DNA from: Brienomyrus brachyistius
Taxonomy: Eukaryota; Chordata; Actinopteri; Osteoglossiformes; Mormyridae
Length of the DNA stretch: 64,000 nt
NCBI RefSeq assembly: GCF_023856365.1
Contig: NC_064538.1
Span: 7,572,435-7,636,434, forward strand
Direction: 5' to 3'
Positions 36,801-49,004 of the stretch are shown piece after piece (within the stretch, counting starts at the first letter, position 1; every line of letters begins with the position of its first letter). The translations under genes and the position numbers were made by a program. The notes below the pieces were generated by a model. It was not told the DNA's origin and did not search any database. It saw only the letters and a list, made by a program, of their open reading frames with translations.

Positions 36801-37725
36801 CAATATGGCACAGATTACAGTTGCTCAAACACAGCCTTGGGATTTGCTTTATAACTATCAAAAACTATCAGATATTATTTTTCTTCAAGAGATCATTAGG
36901 TACGCATAGAAGCCGTGCGCTGACAGCTCACCTCTGATGGCAAGGGCCCAATTTGTCTCATTTGAATTTGAAAAGGCTTGTCTAAATCACATCATATTAT
37001 TTACCAAAGTATTCAACCAACTGAATTTAATTAACTTTAATTTTTGTATAAGGGGTTTTACAGGGATGCCTGTTCACGATTCCAGGTTCATCACATATAA
37101 TATCTCACTTTCCCTTCTGTCAGAATTCCCAAATATTATTATGCGCTGTAATATACATTGAGGATATATTATTTTGCTTAACTTTGCCAATGTTTTCAGG
37201 ATCAGTAAGGGTGCAATCTTTCGTCTGAGTAAGGAGGATATTTCTCCTTCTTTTGTCTTGTACCTTTTGTCATAACCCTGCTCAAAGTAACATGCCCTTG
37301 TCTGTGACATAATCGCATAAAGCACAGTCCTCGCACAGACGGCTGTCACCAATTACCATGGCGGCTAGATGAGCACCGCGTGTACCTTTCAGACTTATTG
37401 CATCCCGTAGACATATGCCACCCCAGCCCCCTGTGGCAGTTACCCCGCTGCTGTTAGGATCAGAAGCACAGACCTTAAGGTCACATACAGGGGCTGCACC
37501 CCACCGCCGGCGCTCGGTGTTGTTTTATGAAATTTCTGTCAGAAATGTGCGGCAACTCGACACACCGTTCCTCAGAAAAACTCTGACATATGACATTCAG
37601 ATCATCTTTGTGTGGCGACTCGACCAGAAAGCACAGAGATGTTACCATACCTAAGATTCATTCAGTGCATTTGGCTCGTCACATAATCAATAAACAATAC
37701 CTATAAAAATATTTTTTTAAATCAC
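36801..37725. other. Intergenic, nothing recognised
   Basis: No recognised feature. The small open frame at 37415-37654 shows no family resemblance. Confidence 0.35.
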
Positions 37726-38175
37726 GCTTGAGTCTGATCGGCCCCGACCACGCCCACCCCCACGTGAACCGCCACGCCTCCAGCGATTGTCATCAGCAGA
37801 GGTCTGAACAGCCGCATTGCATCGCAGCCGCATTTGGTGATCAGTTACCTGATTTAAGCCCAGTGGTGATTTATAGCTCCTCCCGAATAATTGGGTTCCC
37901 ACGGCTGTTTGAGCCGTTCCTTGTATGTTCCGTGTTTCTGGTTTTTTGGACCTGCGATTCTTGCCTATGTGTGTTCTGGATTTGGTTGCCTGGCTGATTG
38001 CCTTCTTGTTACTGATCCATTGCAGATACATGCATTCTCCCCATTGGATGATGTCTTCAGATTGGATTGCATTTCTGACTCACCTGTTTTGGCCCGGCCT
38101 GGCTCTGACGTCGATTCGAGCTTCTGAATTAAACATCCCAATGTACTGCACTTGTATCCTCTCTGTCTGATCATC
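37726..38175 (+). mobile_element. Possible LTR-like repeat
   Basis: A GC-rich head (CCCCGACCACGCCCACCCCC), a TGATTTAAGCCCAGTGG promoter-like stretch, a long pyrimidine-biased middle and a GAATTAAACATCCC polyA-signal-like site about 55 bp before the end follow the layout of the LTR-like copies elsewhere in the window. No target duplication or clear TG/CA ends were found. Confidence 0.33.
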
Positions 38176-39102
38176 ATAAAAAGCCATCAAAATAAAAGAT
38201 TAATAATAACATAAAATAAAATCAATGACGAAGAGTAAATATGTCAGTCAGCTAAGTAAATATCGCATCAGTACAGCATTTTCTGCTATCCTGTAAATTT
38301 CATAACTGCATTATGCTCCGTATGAATGGATATTGTAATTCACTTGGGACAGCAGAGTGAATATATGGGTTGGTACCTGACATAATTCATTGCCTTCCAG
38401 GTTACATAATGGTTAAGCCCATTTAGCAAACTTCTCTCACCTGAGCTGACAAAGCACTGGGCTACGGCAATTTCCAAATCTGACACTGTGACTGCTTTTC
38501 ATGTCTCCATATGTTTGTTTATCCAGTTCACAATGCATTTAGATTCGATTCACTGTGTATTTCACATTATCGTGTCAAATGCATTTCCTGAATGTGTCTG
38601 CATGTATTTTTAATGCTGTGTGTGTTTACATGTCTTCACAATGTCATATAATTCACTCTCTATGCTTGCCTCATTAAAAGTCAAGCAATGCTTTTTTCAA
38701 TCCGTGTTCTATATTGACCCAAGACAATTGCTCTTCCCTATCGGACTGGTAACACTGGCATATTATAGTGTAAACCATTAGTGACCCACCCTGTAAGGGG
38801 TAAACGGTGCTGTGTCACAGTGTAATGTGCTGGTGACATATCGATAAGTCATTTGAAGGGTCAGGTAAACCCGAGTTTTCCACTCACATCTAGAACTTTC
38901 CTCGGTTTTGTGTGCTGGTGATGCTCAAAATTTTTGCTGTCTGTCTCTTGTCAGCCAGCTAGACAAACTGCCAAAGTGTTCCTCTGCCGAGATTCCTATT
39001 ACCGCTCTAGAACCGTATTCCCAGAAAGGTGTTTTAAAAGTAAAAATTTAAGTAGGACAACATTTATTTTAACATTTGTATTTTTCACGCTACATTTGAG
39101 AT
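38176..39102. other. Intergenic, nothing recognised
   Basis: Unique AT-rich sequence. Confidence 0.35.
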
Positions 39103-39103
39103 G

Positions 39104-39141
<38 letters not shown>
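39103..39141. repeat. (TA)n(CA)n compound microsatellite
   Basis: About 16 bp of TA followed by about 22 bp of CA. Confidence 0.9.
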
Positions 39142-42100
39142 GAATATCAGGCACTGACGGATTAAATAAGAATCAAATCCTCTTCGTGAGTGTCACTTTA
39201 GCCTGTAAGTGAGGTGCTTGAGTGATTCAGAGTCAGGTCTACCTCTGGGCACATATACGCGTCTAGCAACGAGGGAGCGTGCTGCGGTTCGGCACACATG
39301 CCGGAAACATCCTGATCTGTGTCATCCGTGGCACTGGGAAGCCATAAAAACCCCTTTCCTCTTCAGTACTCCTGCTCCCAGGGACTCGCAAAAAGGAACT
39401 CAGAAAAGGAAAATCATACACAGATCAAAACCAGGACCTGGCGATCGTGAAATGATCACCAGCTCCTCTACTGCCGCTCCAACCGACCCGAATAAGCACG
39501 ATGACAGACGTTGCGCACTGTGTGCGTGGCGTGTGTGACAGCAGTGTGACATCGCCGCATGCTGGATTCAGAATTAGAATATGAAACAGAATGTGGAATG
39601 CAAGACAGGACCAATTGTATTGATATGACCAAGCTGTATTGGTAAAGTTTGATTGATCCTCAGCCCCTCAGAAGAGACAAGAGCTCTCCACTGGAATAAT
39701 TCCCTTTGTAAAAGGACTCTTTTTCCACCCCATTTTAAGGCCTTAAACTCAGCTCTGCTCCATTTAAATTTGGTGTTTGAGAGCCACTGAAAAGGACAGG
39801 AGGGATGTTAAGTATTTATTGAACAACAAGCACTCTACCGAAAGAGAGATCAGCATGATGGTAAACGATCAGAGGCAGGATAACAAGGTTTTAATTGCAG
39901 CCGTGCCGTTATAGTTAAGTAACGCAGAGGGTGAAATATCATCCGGGATTGTGAACAATGAAGTCACGAGCCGAGGGAGCGATTGACACCTCTTGGTATT
40001 GTCGGCGTTTATGGTGGAGCCCATGACTCCTGACTGGTGGCCATGTTCCAGATGTAAACACTGCAAAGGAAGAAAGGGCAGGATCACACTGCAGGGCAGG
40101 ATCACAGCTGGGAAGTCAACAGGGGCAAAAAGCAGCAGGGGAAAACCAGCTGCGTCATATCTGACAAATGGAAAAATGCACAAATACAATGCCCCCCCCA
40201 CGAAAATGTAATCTCTTCGGTACAGCGTTCCTGTTAGACTTTTTTAAACATTGATGCTAAATCCTAAACCTACCTCTTTACTGCATATCAGACCATAATT
40301 TATGTAGGTGCCCAAACTGTGCTATGGAGATCAATTTTAATTATCTGTCTCACCTCGTTCCTGGATTTGAGAGTGACCTGTCAGAGCGGGACACTCTGCG
40401 ATATTCCCTGCGGGATTCGGAATTCTGCTTTGTGGACGTTGACTTGCATAAATGGGAAATATGCAATGAGAGAATTACAAATACTAATCTTGCAATATGA
40501 TTAACGGGTCAAGGTTGGACCTTGGGTTTGGATTATGGTGTAACGGTAGGTGTATTTTAGGGTTAGAAGGATCTCTGATGTTTAACGAGGCATAAAGTGT
40601 GTGTAAAATGGCCACTTGTGCTGTACGTTTTACAACGTGTAAACAAATAGATTGCAATTACAAAGTCATTACTTTGGTCTATTGCTAAGTATTTTAATTA
40701 GAACAACAATGTATGTGCGTACACATAATTTGCACAGTACTTAATCACATTTACAGGGCAATTAAACAAATGTATTGCCAAGAATTCCGACTGACAATAT
40801 GGCGTCATTGTTGACTATAATCTTTGCCACGTAACGAGTAGATGTGTTTGGCCTTACAAAACGCTATTGTCAATATTTCACATCTGACTGCGGAAAAGGA
40901 AGATCAAACACAGAAGTTGTATTGTGAGAGATTTCTGAGCATTGTTTAAGGCGTGGCCATACGACTGTGAATCTGTCAACAGATAATAAACGACTTGAAT
41001 GCCAGGAATTGCAGGAATAGTGGATGCTGGGGGAAACAGGCGAACACACAAAGACCTAAAAGCGCATGGAACAGATGCTGTCATGTCCAACTTTTCTGTG
41101 GGACTTCCTCCTTGTGATACATTTTATTAGTTCCTCTCCAGCTATTCTTTTGACTGGATCAAATGTAGAGCTTGAACAGAACTGTTCTATACATTGTGGC
41201 GATTCTACCATAATTCATAAAACACCAAATGATTGATATGTGTTTTTCACATTTATCGCACACATTTGTGACACATGCAGATTGGATTAAGACAGGTTAT
41301 GATTAAAATCCCACAATTCTTGTGTTATTTACTGTCACTGAAAAACAATCGACCAGGCTGCTTAATATTTAAACTGTGGGAAATACTTCATTGTGTGCAG
41401 GCCAAAGAAGGAGCTGTCCACCACAGTTCTTTATGGAGTGCAAAAGGACAGTGTAAAAACAGCCAAAGTGCAGCCATCATCGCTTTCACACTCATGATGA
41501 GGGGAATGTGAGGGGCAATGTGGATCGAGTCAGCGCTGCCCTCAAGTCTCGTTTCCGTTGTAAAGCGTCCGGAAAGATCCGAATCATGAAATTTCACATA
41601 TTCTTCGAAATTGACTGAACTAGAAAAACAAGGCAAGTATGTCGGCTTCCATTAGCCCTCATCTGCAGCCGAATTATTTACCGGTGGGAAAAGTAAATGC
41701 ATTTGCTACGAAAAGTCGAAACAGACTGCTGGTGACATTCTGTCAATCCTTTTAATGGGATTACCCCTCTCAGATATGGAAATTGAGCAGCCAATCAGAG
41801 GCCCGGAAACCTCGCAGTTATTAAACTGCGGACCTGAATGCTGCATAGGCTACTCTAAGTGTGCTTGTCTGTAGATATTCCCTCCATTAATCCTTCACTC
41901 TTAAACACACACCTGGGAATCGGGATGTGGAAAGAGCGAAGAAAATAGCATTTCACAGCAAATGGGAAATTTGTTAAGCCCTGCCTATTGTTTTTTTTCT
42001 CCATGAAACAATGCCGCTGTAGCTTTGGTTATGTGCTAGAGTAAACCAGAGCTGAACGTCTGTAAAAATCATTTATTTTTATTTTATATTTTTATTATAC

Positions 42101-42303
42101 ATTTTAAGGTAGTCAACATCGACATTTTATAACATCGAGTTATAAAAGAAATAATTACTAACAAAGTCAAACACAGCAAAACACACATATAAACAACTGA
42201 TATGCATGCCTAAGAAAATAGCTGTAAGTCAAGGGATGATTGACAGATTGCTGACTTTTTAATGTTTAACACACACACAATCAGCTCTGCAGTATTTTTG
42301 ATG
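39142..42303. other. Cadherin 5' flank, largely free of mobile elements
   Basis: No transposon was recognised in about 3.1 kb before the gene, in contrast to the rest of the flank. The P3/CCAAT motif pair at 41752-41803 lies here. A short duplication of GCAGGGCAGGATCACA occurs at 40074-40105, and a low-complexity AT stretch lies at 42065-42170. Confidence 0.4.
41752..41803 (+). promoter_or_regulatory. Upstream motif pair: paired-homeodomain P3 site and CCAAT box
   Basis: TAATGGGATTA at 41753-41763 is a TAAT-NNN-ATTA palindrome containing GGATTA, the core bound by Otx/Crx/Pitx (K50) homeodomains. GCAGCCAATCAGAGG at about 41788-41802 is a strong CCAAT (NF-Y) match. Both lie about 0.85-0.9 kb before the cadherin ATG in repeat-free sequence. 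The function is inferred from motif identity only. Confidence 0.3.
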
Positions 42304-42654
42304 CCAAAGCAGTACAATAGACATACAAGAGCGGCAGCTCCAGCAATTAGAGAGGTCTGCCTGCGCCCGTTATACTTGGTTTCTTTAAGTGGGATTCTCC
42401 TGCACTGTACGGTAGGAGGGGTTGTAGTGACGCTGCGAAGCCCTTTGGTGCTGAGCTGAACATCGCTTTTCACCTGCAGTTGAGCGCCAGAGGACTCGGG
42501 ACGGTTTGCACTACACAAGCGCTTAAAACATCGCGGACGGAGCTAAGGAGGAAGACTGTGGGGGAAGCGCAGGATAAATATCCATAATAAAGAAAAAGCT
42601 GTGCGAGGAAATCAGCCGAATCGCGGGTCTCTCTCGCTCCGATTTCTTGCGACA
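42304..42654 (+). promoter_or_regulatory. cdh4: Putative core promoter and 5'UTR of the cadherin gene
   Basis: This is about 350 bp of repeat-free DNA before the start codon. It has no ATG in any frame and an in-frame stop at 42544, so an uninterrupted leader is plausible. CpGs cluster in the last 200 bp (42420-42660). No clear TATA box sits at a sensible place; the ATAAATA-like stretch at 42573-42590 is probably within the leader. The transcription start cannot be fixed from sequence alone, and a non-coding upstream exon is not excluded. Confidence 0.4.
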
Positions 42655-42711
42655 ATGAAAACGGGCTTCATTATATTACTGATGACCACCACAATGCTGA
42701 GCACATCTTGG
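42655..42711 (+). CDS. cdh4: Cadherin-4-like (R-cadherin) coding exon 1: start codon and signal peptide
   Basis: The first coding exon of a calcium-dependent homophilic adhesion protein. It encodes 19 residues, MKTGFIILLMTTTMLSTSW: Met-Lys, then a hydrophobic run, as expected for a signal peptide. The ATG has A at -3, and it is the only ATG between 42304 and the exon end that could start this frame. The first in-frame upstream stop is TAA at 42544-42546. The exon ends at TGG followed by the donor GTGAGA, in phase 0. The call rests mainly on exon 2, which joins in the same phase. From memory of the family, the spacing M-x-x-G-x-x-x-L-L resembles mammalian CDH4 more than CDH2. CDH4 is a plasma-membrane adhesion receptor of retina, brain and kidney. 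The alternative is cdh2 or another type I cadherin. Type I cadherin is fairly sure; the paralogue is less so. Confidence 0.72.
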
Positions 42712-43814
42712 GTGAGATTTTAATTCCTCTTTTATTTCGGGCTGTTGGAAGTGCCGTGCCGCTTTGTGTTCTCACGGCCACCGGCAATGCAGCCGTGCAG
42801 CTACAAAAGAAAATGATTAGATTGATTTATAACTTTCGCTCTTAAAGAAGTGCTTCATTCTTTGTAACGTTTAAGTACCCTGTCGTGCATTTTAAGGGTT
42901 GCCACTCGTCGCTTATTTTCACATATAAGTAGATGCTACGCGGTGTATTTTTTGTACACGGACTGATGACGATGAGGTCCTGTTTATTTATTTGTGCATT
43001 TATTTACTTATTTGTTCTTTTGTTTATTTGCTCAGGGAAAGCTTTTCGGGATGTATTAAAATGTGCGGGCTATTAGCCGTCTATGTAGACCGGCCAGAGA
43101 TTCGTGCAGCGCTTCGCCGCGGCGAACTTGACGGTGCGGATGCTGCGGTCGGGATCTCGGTTTCTCTTTGTCAGATTTATGTCCACTCTGCGTTTTTCCA
43201 CACACACGCGTGGACATTTTCCTTCATATGCGAAGAGCACCGTCAAAAGTTTGCATCGGAAACAGTATTTTGCGTATCATTGCAAAACTACAACGAAAAT
43301 ACACTCCGAAACGCACGCGTTACATGGCACACAAAGTTGCGGCTTCGCCTGTGGATGTAATATTGAGTTCGTTGTTCATGTTTTTGTTTAATTGGCAGTT
43401 TTTGCCTAAGATATCCAATAACTGTGAAAAGAACCTTATTTCATATAGATGTGTGAGGTGCGTTTAATCACATTGGAATGAATGTGATTTCGGCTTTGGA
43501 TTTAAAAAAAAAATTAATGTATGTGGGCGGTTTGAGGTTTTGGCTGTAATAATAGGTAAACCAGAAGGTTTTTTTTGGCACAATAGGTCTCTCGTCTTGT
43601 AGCCTACTTGTCATCAGTACGAAGAAATCAGTGTAAGGAGTAGTATGAATCTCGACCGCTGTTTTATTCCCTGACTCTGCCATTTCCTTATGAATGCACA
43701 AAGACTGTGGTATCCACCGCACACACCAGTGATGCTAAGCAGTACTGATGGGCTTTCGGCTAAGCTTTTTTGCCGTGTGAGGCTGTCGGATGTTCATGCT
43801 CAGGCAAACAGACA

Positions 43815-43882
<68 letters not shown>

Positions 43883-44606
43883 AGATAGACACATACAAAA
43901 AAATAATAAAATCGGTCGCCGGAAACTTGGAAAGAGACTCAAGCTTCCGACAAGCCACCGTCAATGCAGCACTGGCAATTTTCCCCCCAGCTGGGCTGCT
44001 TAGGTACACGGTTTCACGCAGAAAGACAGGGCTACTCATTAAAAGAAGTCTGATCTCAGGGGGGTGAATTTTAGGGTGCCGAGGGGCTGAGCCACAGTTA
44101 CTCCTTTTATTGTGTTATTTTAACCCATACAGCGGAGCTCCGTTGTCAGCGAAATAGAGCCGCGCTGCCGCTCTGATGTGGATGCAGTCGGGCGAGCCGA
44201 GTTTCGGCATCAGCTGCCGCTGCTATAATAAAAAAGGAAGACAGACTTGGGAGACTATTCTGCCACTTTCACGGCCCCACCTGACATACTCTGTAGCAGC
44301 ATTTGCACAGCACCTCGTTTTGGGAGTATGTTTCTGACTTGCCAAGCGAGGTAGGCGTGTTATAACAAAAAAAAAGAGTTGTTCATTGTTTCAGAGTGGT
44401 AAAGATATGGGTCGTTATGCAATTTTAAGCAGTTTTTCTATTTGTTGAATAAAGCACCCCCTGAATAAACTTCTCATGAATGTGTTTGTCTGGGAAATGC
44501 ATTTCTGCACAACGCATAGCTAACGTTTTCAATTCAGAGCCGCCGAGAAAGATCAACCGAATCCATATTCATAAACGTCTGACAGTTTTGTTTGTTTGGT
44601 CCGTAG
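42712..44606 (+). other. cdh4: Cadherin intron 1 (1,895 bp)
   Basis: The intron is bounded by GTGAGA and CCGTAG. It contains CpG-rich patches at about 43070-43160 and 44130-44230, and a long (AC)n microsatellite at 43819-43879. No other repeat was recognised. Open frames in it come from the CA repeat or from CpG-rich sequence and show no family resemblance. Confidence 0.65.
43819..43879. repeat. (AC)30 microsatellite in intron 1
   Basis: An uninterrupted AC run of about 61 bp. Confidence 0.95.
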
Positions 44607-44715
44607 GGGAATTATGACCTGCCGTCTAAGCCACCGTGCAGACCTGGATTCTCAGAGAGTTTTTATACAGTGTTTGTTTCGAGGGATATACTACAAGGTC
44701 AGAGCATTCTCAAAG
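44607..44715 (+). CDS. cdh4: Cadherin-4-like coding exon 2: N-terminal start of the prodomain
   Basis: The exon encodes 36 residues plus one base, starting GNYDLPSKPPC and continuing RPGFSESFYTVF and RDILQGQSILK. The pattern C-x-x-GF-x-E-x-x-Y, then a GQ/GE-x-x-L end, is the start of the classical cadherin prodomain, which is removed by furin before the adhesive EC1 repeat is exposed. The Cys to last-Leu spacing (26 residues from Cys to exon end) equals that of CDH2 and CDH4 and is one residue shorter than CDH1. The N-x-D-L-(4x)-C lead-in also matches CDH4. The acceptor is CCGTAG at 44601-44606 after a T/G-rich tract. The donor is AAAG|GTAAGA, leaving phase 1, so the next exon should supply the rest of a GTN (Val) codon as in its relatives. 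Exon 3 is not in the window. This frame is not the longest open one here, so a simple ORF scan reads the exon in the wrong frame. Confidence 0.8.
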
Positions 44716-44935
44716 GTAAGACATGCAATCTCTTTACAAAGTATGCAGCTGTTCTTTCTGGTGCTCAGAGGAGGCCGACCTGGGGGTGGAAGAGAAATAC
44801 ATAATGTTTCTCTGCTCGACATTGCTGTTTCGCATGTCCTTTGTGGAGTAGCGGCGCATTGTTTAAAAATAAATGGCAAAAAGAGTGTTGCAGCCGATAG
44901 TGCACTGCCACGGCAATGCTCCGGGGCACGGGCCT

Positions 44936-45300
44936 AGGGAGTTACCTGAAATTCACGCGCACCGGTTTTTATAGTGCACACGCAGCATCTGGCGTGCGAC
45001 ACGCGCAGCGGAGGGTGCGCACCCTTGGACACTCTCCGTTGTGCAATGTACCTGCAAGTTGACACACACAAGAGGGGGGAGGAATCATCTATCCAGCCCG
45101 TTACCATGTGACCAGGGCGAGTGGCTTCCCGAGTGCATTTATCAGTTGCGCTTCACCCGTCAGGTGGGCGTTTGGCTGGGACTGCGTAAATGGAGACAGG
45201 GGTACGGCCTCCAGCGGCCGCAGCACCAGCTACGCCGCCCCACGGTGTCATGCTGCGTGCCACACGGCAGCTAGAGGAGGAAGCTGGGCTCAAGATCTGC
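44936..45300. promoter_or_regulatory. CpG-rich block in early intron 2
   Basis: There is a high density of CG dinucleotides for this window, including CACGCGCACCGG, GACACGCGCAGCG and CAGCGGCCGCAGC. It lies about 0.2-0.6 kb after exon 2. This could be the downstream shore of the cadherin CpG island or a separate regulatory element. No coding signal was recognised. Confidence 0.3.
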
Positions 45301-46815
45301 TGGTCCGTGCGGTCATGCTGCCGGTCACAGCGCTTAAGGGATAAAAAGGGGGACCTCTGAAGGGTTGTTCTTTTGGCTGCTGAAAAAGCTCCCGTCATTA
45401 CTTTTTAATTAGTTGTAATTGTTCACTGTTGTCTTTTTTCATGATTGCCAGGGGAAAACAATCCTGTCCTTACCAACCATTTTTCTGTCGACATCGGGGG
45501 AGTAAAGCGCACGGCTTGCGGCATTGTGTGCAGCGAGGGCTCTCATTGCACGATTCACCCCGTTGCTGTGTAATCGGAGGCAGTTTTAAAGTAGAAATAT
45601 TTATGGGAAAATGTATTAAATTGCTCTTAATGCATAAATGTTGTGATCATTTCTTTGATGAATATTTCTTGCTTCAGTGGCAAAATAAGTTGACAGCGTT
45701 TAAGGGGAGAACAGCCGATAGTGCGGAAAATCTAATCAATATCTCGAAACTAATTCAGCACACAGGCTTCCAATATAGGCTAACAGGTATTCTCTATTGA
45801 TCAATGCTGTTTTTTACAGTAGAAAATCTTTGTTTCCGCGCTGTAAGTGACTGGATCTTTGGTCGCATGCCTGTAGTAATAGGTTTTGTTTGTCCAATGG
45901 ATGCCTTAGATTTTTACAACCAATTAATAGGCCTACTGTTACGCAAGCAATATTTAAATCAGACACTTCTTAATTATTTTATAGTGGTTCAAATCACATA
46001 TAATGACGTGTAATAAATTTTAATGATGTAAGAAATACTTAGTTTTAATTTTATGGCATCTTTCAGGCCAGTGTGTAACTTACTGGGTGACTCATTCTGT
46101 GGTTACACAGGGTTTGACAGACATGGAGTAATGAAACAGAAAAAAATATCCTTCCATTTTGTGCGGGCATTTGGGTGGATCTAAAACAAGGCGAACAAAG
46201 AATATGGGGGTTTTGCATTTTCATTTATACATCTGCATCGTATACCCAGTTATTTGACTGATATGCGATTTGAAGACTTTCTTAAATGTTTTGGTCTTTA
46301 ATGGTTCACATATTCCAATTTCCCTGTTGACATTTATCTAGTAGTTAAACTGAAATGTTGAGTAGGTTTGGCTCCAAGAGGAATCCTTTGCACGCCTTAA
46401 TTGAGGCTTTTGTTTGTTAAAATGGTAAGGAGAGAGTTAGACTGACATGCCTGGACAGCAGTCCCTGTCCGTGACTTGAATGTGATCTGAACATCCACTT
46501 TTGCCTCCTCACCCACCACCTTTCTTTGTAATATGTAAACAGAGATCTCCCCGGATGAAAGAGCACCGTCTTTATTATGTGAGATAGACGACCTTGTCTG
46601 CAATAAGCCAGAAAGCAGGCGGATGAGAGGCGTGAGAGTGTGCAGCCAAAGCGGATGTTAAGGTGTCAGTCGGGGGTAGGTGGGGGAGGGGGGGTACCCA
46701 GCTGTGGTTGTCGGGGTGAGTAAGGAAGACCCAGGATGTGGACCCTGTCTGGAATCATTGTTCTGGGAACGGGATCGTCTGCGACGTGATATGAAAGGGG
46801 GAGGTTATGCTGGGC

Positions 46816-46840
46816 GTGTGTGTGTGTGTGTGTGTGTGTG
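46816..46840. repeat. (TG)n microsatellite
   Basis: About 12 TG units in intron 2. Confidence 0.85.
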
Positions 46841-47655
46841 GTAGTGAAGTTATCAGCCCAGCAGGGGGTGTTAACAGAGTTCTGTTGGATTATCATAATG
46901 TGTTTTTGCTGAAATACAAACTTATGGTTCGGCAGCCAACACCTCCTTCATTTGCAGGGGAGTAGGGAATTAAGCAGTCCTCTTTCTCAAAGGCTTTCTC
47001 TATTTACTGTTTAACTTCTTTCTGAAAAATGCACTTTGAAAATTCCACGAGAAGATTAAAGTTTTGCCAGTTCTCATATTTGCTGGCCTTTTTTTTTGTT
47101 TTTGTTTTAAACTTGAACGTTTAGTTATTTGCTGTGGCATCTGTCTGAAGCTAAAAGCTTTAAATTCTGCTTGGAGATTTGTTATCATCTGTCAGTCAGG
47201 GATTGTTAAGAGAGTGGCTCATGTTCAAAGAGTCGGGGGAGAGGTGAAGTCCCGATGCTGCCTTTAGAGAGCATGTTCGACCCAGGACCGCAAGTGATGA
47301 GAATGACTGGCCAGCCGCTGCACAGGAAGTGATGCAGCGGGGCCTGTGAGAGGGACATGGCGAGTGAAAGCATTTAGCTTTGGCCTAATGAGCAGCTTCG
47401 TCAGCCCAGAGCAGCTGCGGAGCACAGAGCCTGAGCCTGTGGCACTCTGCCCATTTCGACACACAGGAAAATCTCAGAAATCAGCAACGATCGTGGCCTC
47501 TGAGCAGGAAGAGACGCCCAGTTCTTCCATGCTGTAGGCATGTCCAGAAAGAGGGGTAGGCTTATAAAATACTTCTGTCCATTCTCTGGATGTAATGTCT
47601 GGACTCAACAGGAAGCTTTAGCATCTGCTGTCTGAGGGGAGCCCGGCCAGGCAGT

Positions 47656-47948
47656 GTGATCGCGTCACTGTGCTGGGGTGCCTGTCTGCCTCTGAGGGTC
47701 CCTGCCACTGTATGCAGACTGTACCATTCGTGTAACAGAGGAGGTCGCTTGGCTGTGTCACTGTGGACTGTGTTGGGGTGGCTGCCTGAGTCCATGCTTC
47801 CTTACCACCGTGCGAAGGCCATACCATCCATGCAACAAGGGGGGTGGGGTGGCTGCGTCACTATGGGCTGCGTAAGGGCGGCCGCCTGCCTCTCTGCCTT
47901 CGTCACTTACCGGCTGGGCAGGGGCAGACTGTACCATCCGTGCTTGGA
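47656..47948. repeat. Minisatellite, about three diverged units of about 90-110 bp
   Basis: Each unit has GTCACT(G/A)TG...GGGTG/GGCGGCxGCCTG, a variable middle, then ACCATxC(G/A)TG. Unit starts are near 47656, 47741 and 47839. The region is GC-rich, which explains its overlapping open frames. Confidence 0.6.
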
Positions 47949-49004
47949 GGGGTGACCCTGAGCACACCTCGGGACTGGGAAAAGGCTCAGTGTGAACAGC
48001 CCATGTTCTTCTTACCGAAGCGGAAAGCTTTAAGCAGGGTGATGGAGCCTGACCGTAACCCCTGGAGCTCCCTGCCTCTTCCTGAGCCAAGTCTCAGACT
48101 TTGTCGTAGTCAGATCTTGAAGTTCCCTCCTTCACAGATCATATTATGAGAATTAAAACACTTCCTCCTTCCAGAGTGTAATAGTGTAATAAGAACGGTT
48201 TGGAAGGAAACTAGAATATGAAAAAAGAGGCATCCTGGGAGATCGGAGTTATAGCTGCAAAGAGACATATTCGTATTCAGCCACTCCCTCCGTAAATCAC
48301 ATAGGAAAGCACAGGAAATGCTTTCTGCTTTCGATTTGATAATTCACTTCAATCTGATAAGTACATTTTCCCAATAAAAGCAGGCAGGGAGGAGCAGGCG
48401 TGAAAGGTGAAATTTGTGCCACATCAAACAGCTGATTTCATGGACTTCAGCTGCTGCTCACCTCTGTTGCTGTGGGGGGACGGCATTCTCACAGGCTGCA
48501 CGTGGTGGGATAAACGGCTGCCCTGAACCACTAATGCAGAAGGGTCGTTCGGCGAACAAGGGGTAGGATTGCATACCAATGAGCTCCTCTCTTTTCATTG
48601 CATAGTGAGAAAACAGTAACCACTCCACAGCAGGTAAGAGGGGCATGACTTGTGCTCCCCGTGACCTGAATTTGAGCCTGGCGCTTTTTGTATTCCTGTG
48701 CATTTCTGTCCAAGTGAGTTTTGGAACAGCCAGTCTCCAAAATTTTTTTTTAAGCAAACTCAGCAAGTAACCCAAAGCCTCCTGTTCCCATTTTACAAAT
48801 AGAATAAACTTGTTTTGATGTATTTTTTTTTCATCTACACTATGACCCACATATTTCTGTACCTTGAAGCAAAAGTGAAGTTTTGATGCCAGGTGGTGTT
48901 GCTTTAACAATAGGGTGATCGATTCATAGCTTTAGTTCTTTCTGTGAAGACAGCATGCTGTGTATTTGGATAAGGAATTGGCAAGTCAAAGTAGCTTGGA
49001 GTTC
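47949..49004. other. Intron 2, nothing recognised
   Basis: No repeat was recognised. The longest frame here (minus strand, 48458-48910) shows no domain or exon-like boundaries. Confidence 0.35.

Noticed and set aside
44596..44937. 113-codon open frame over cadherin exon 2
   Set aside because: It reads exon 2 in the wrong phase and runs into intron 2. The splice-consistent frame gives the cadherin prodomain.
48458..48910. 150-codon minus-strand open frame
   Set aside because: No recognisable domain, no exon-like borders, and it lies inside a cadherin intron.
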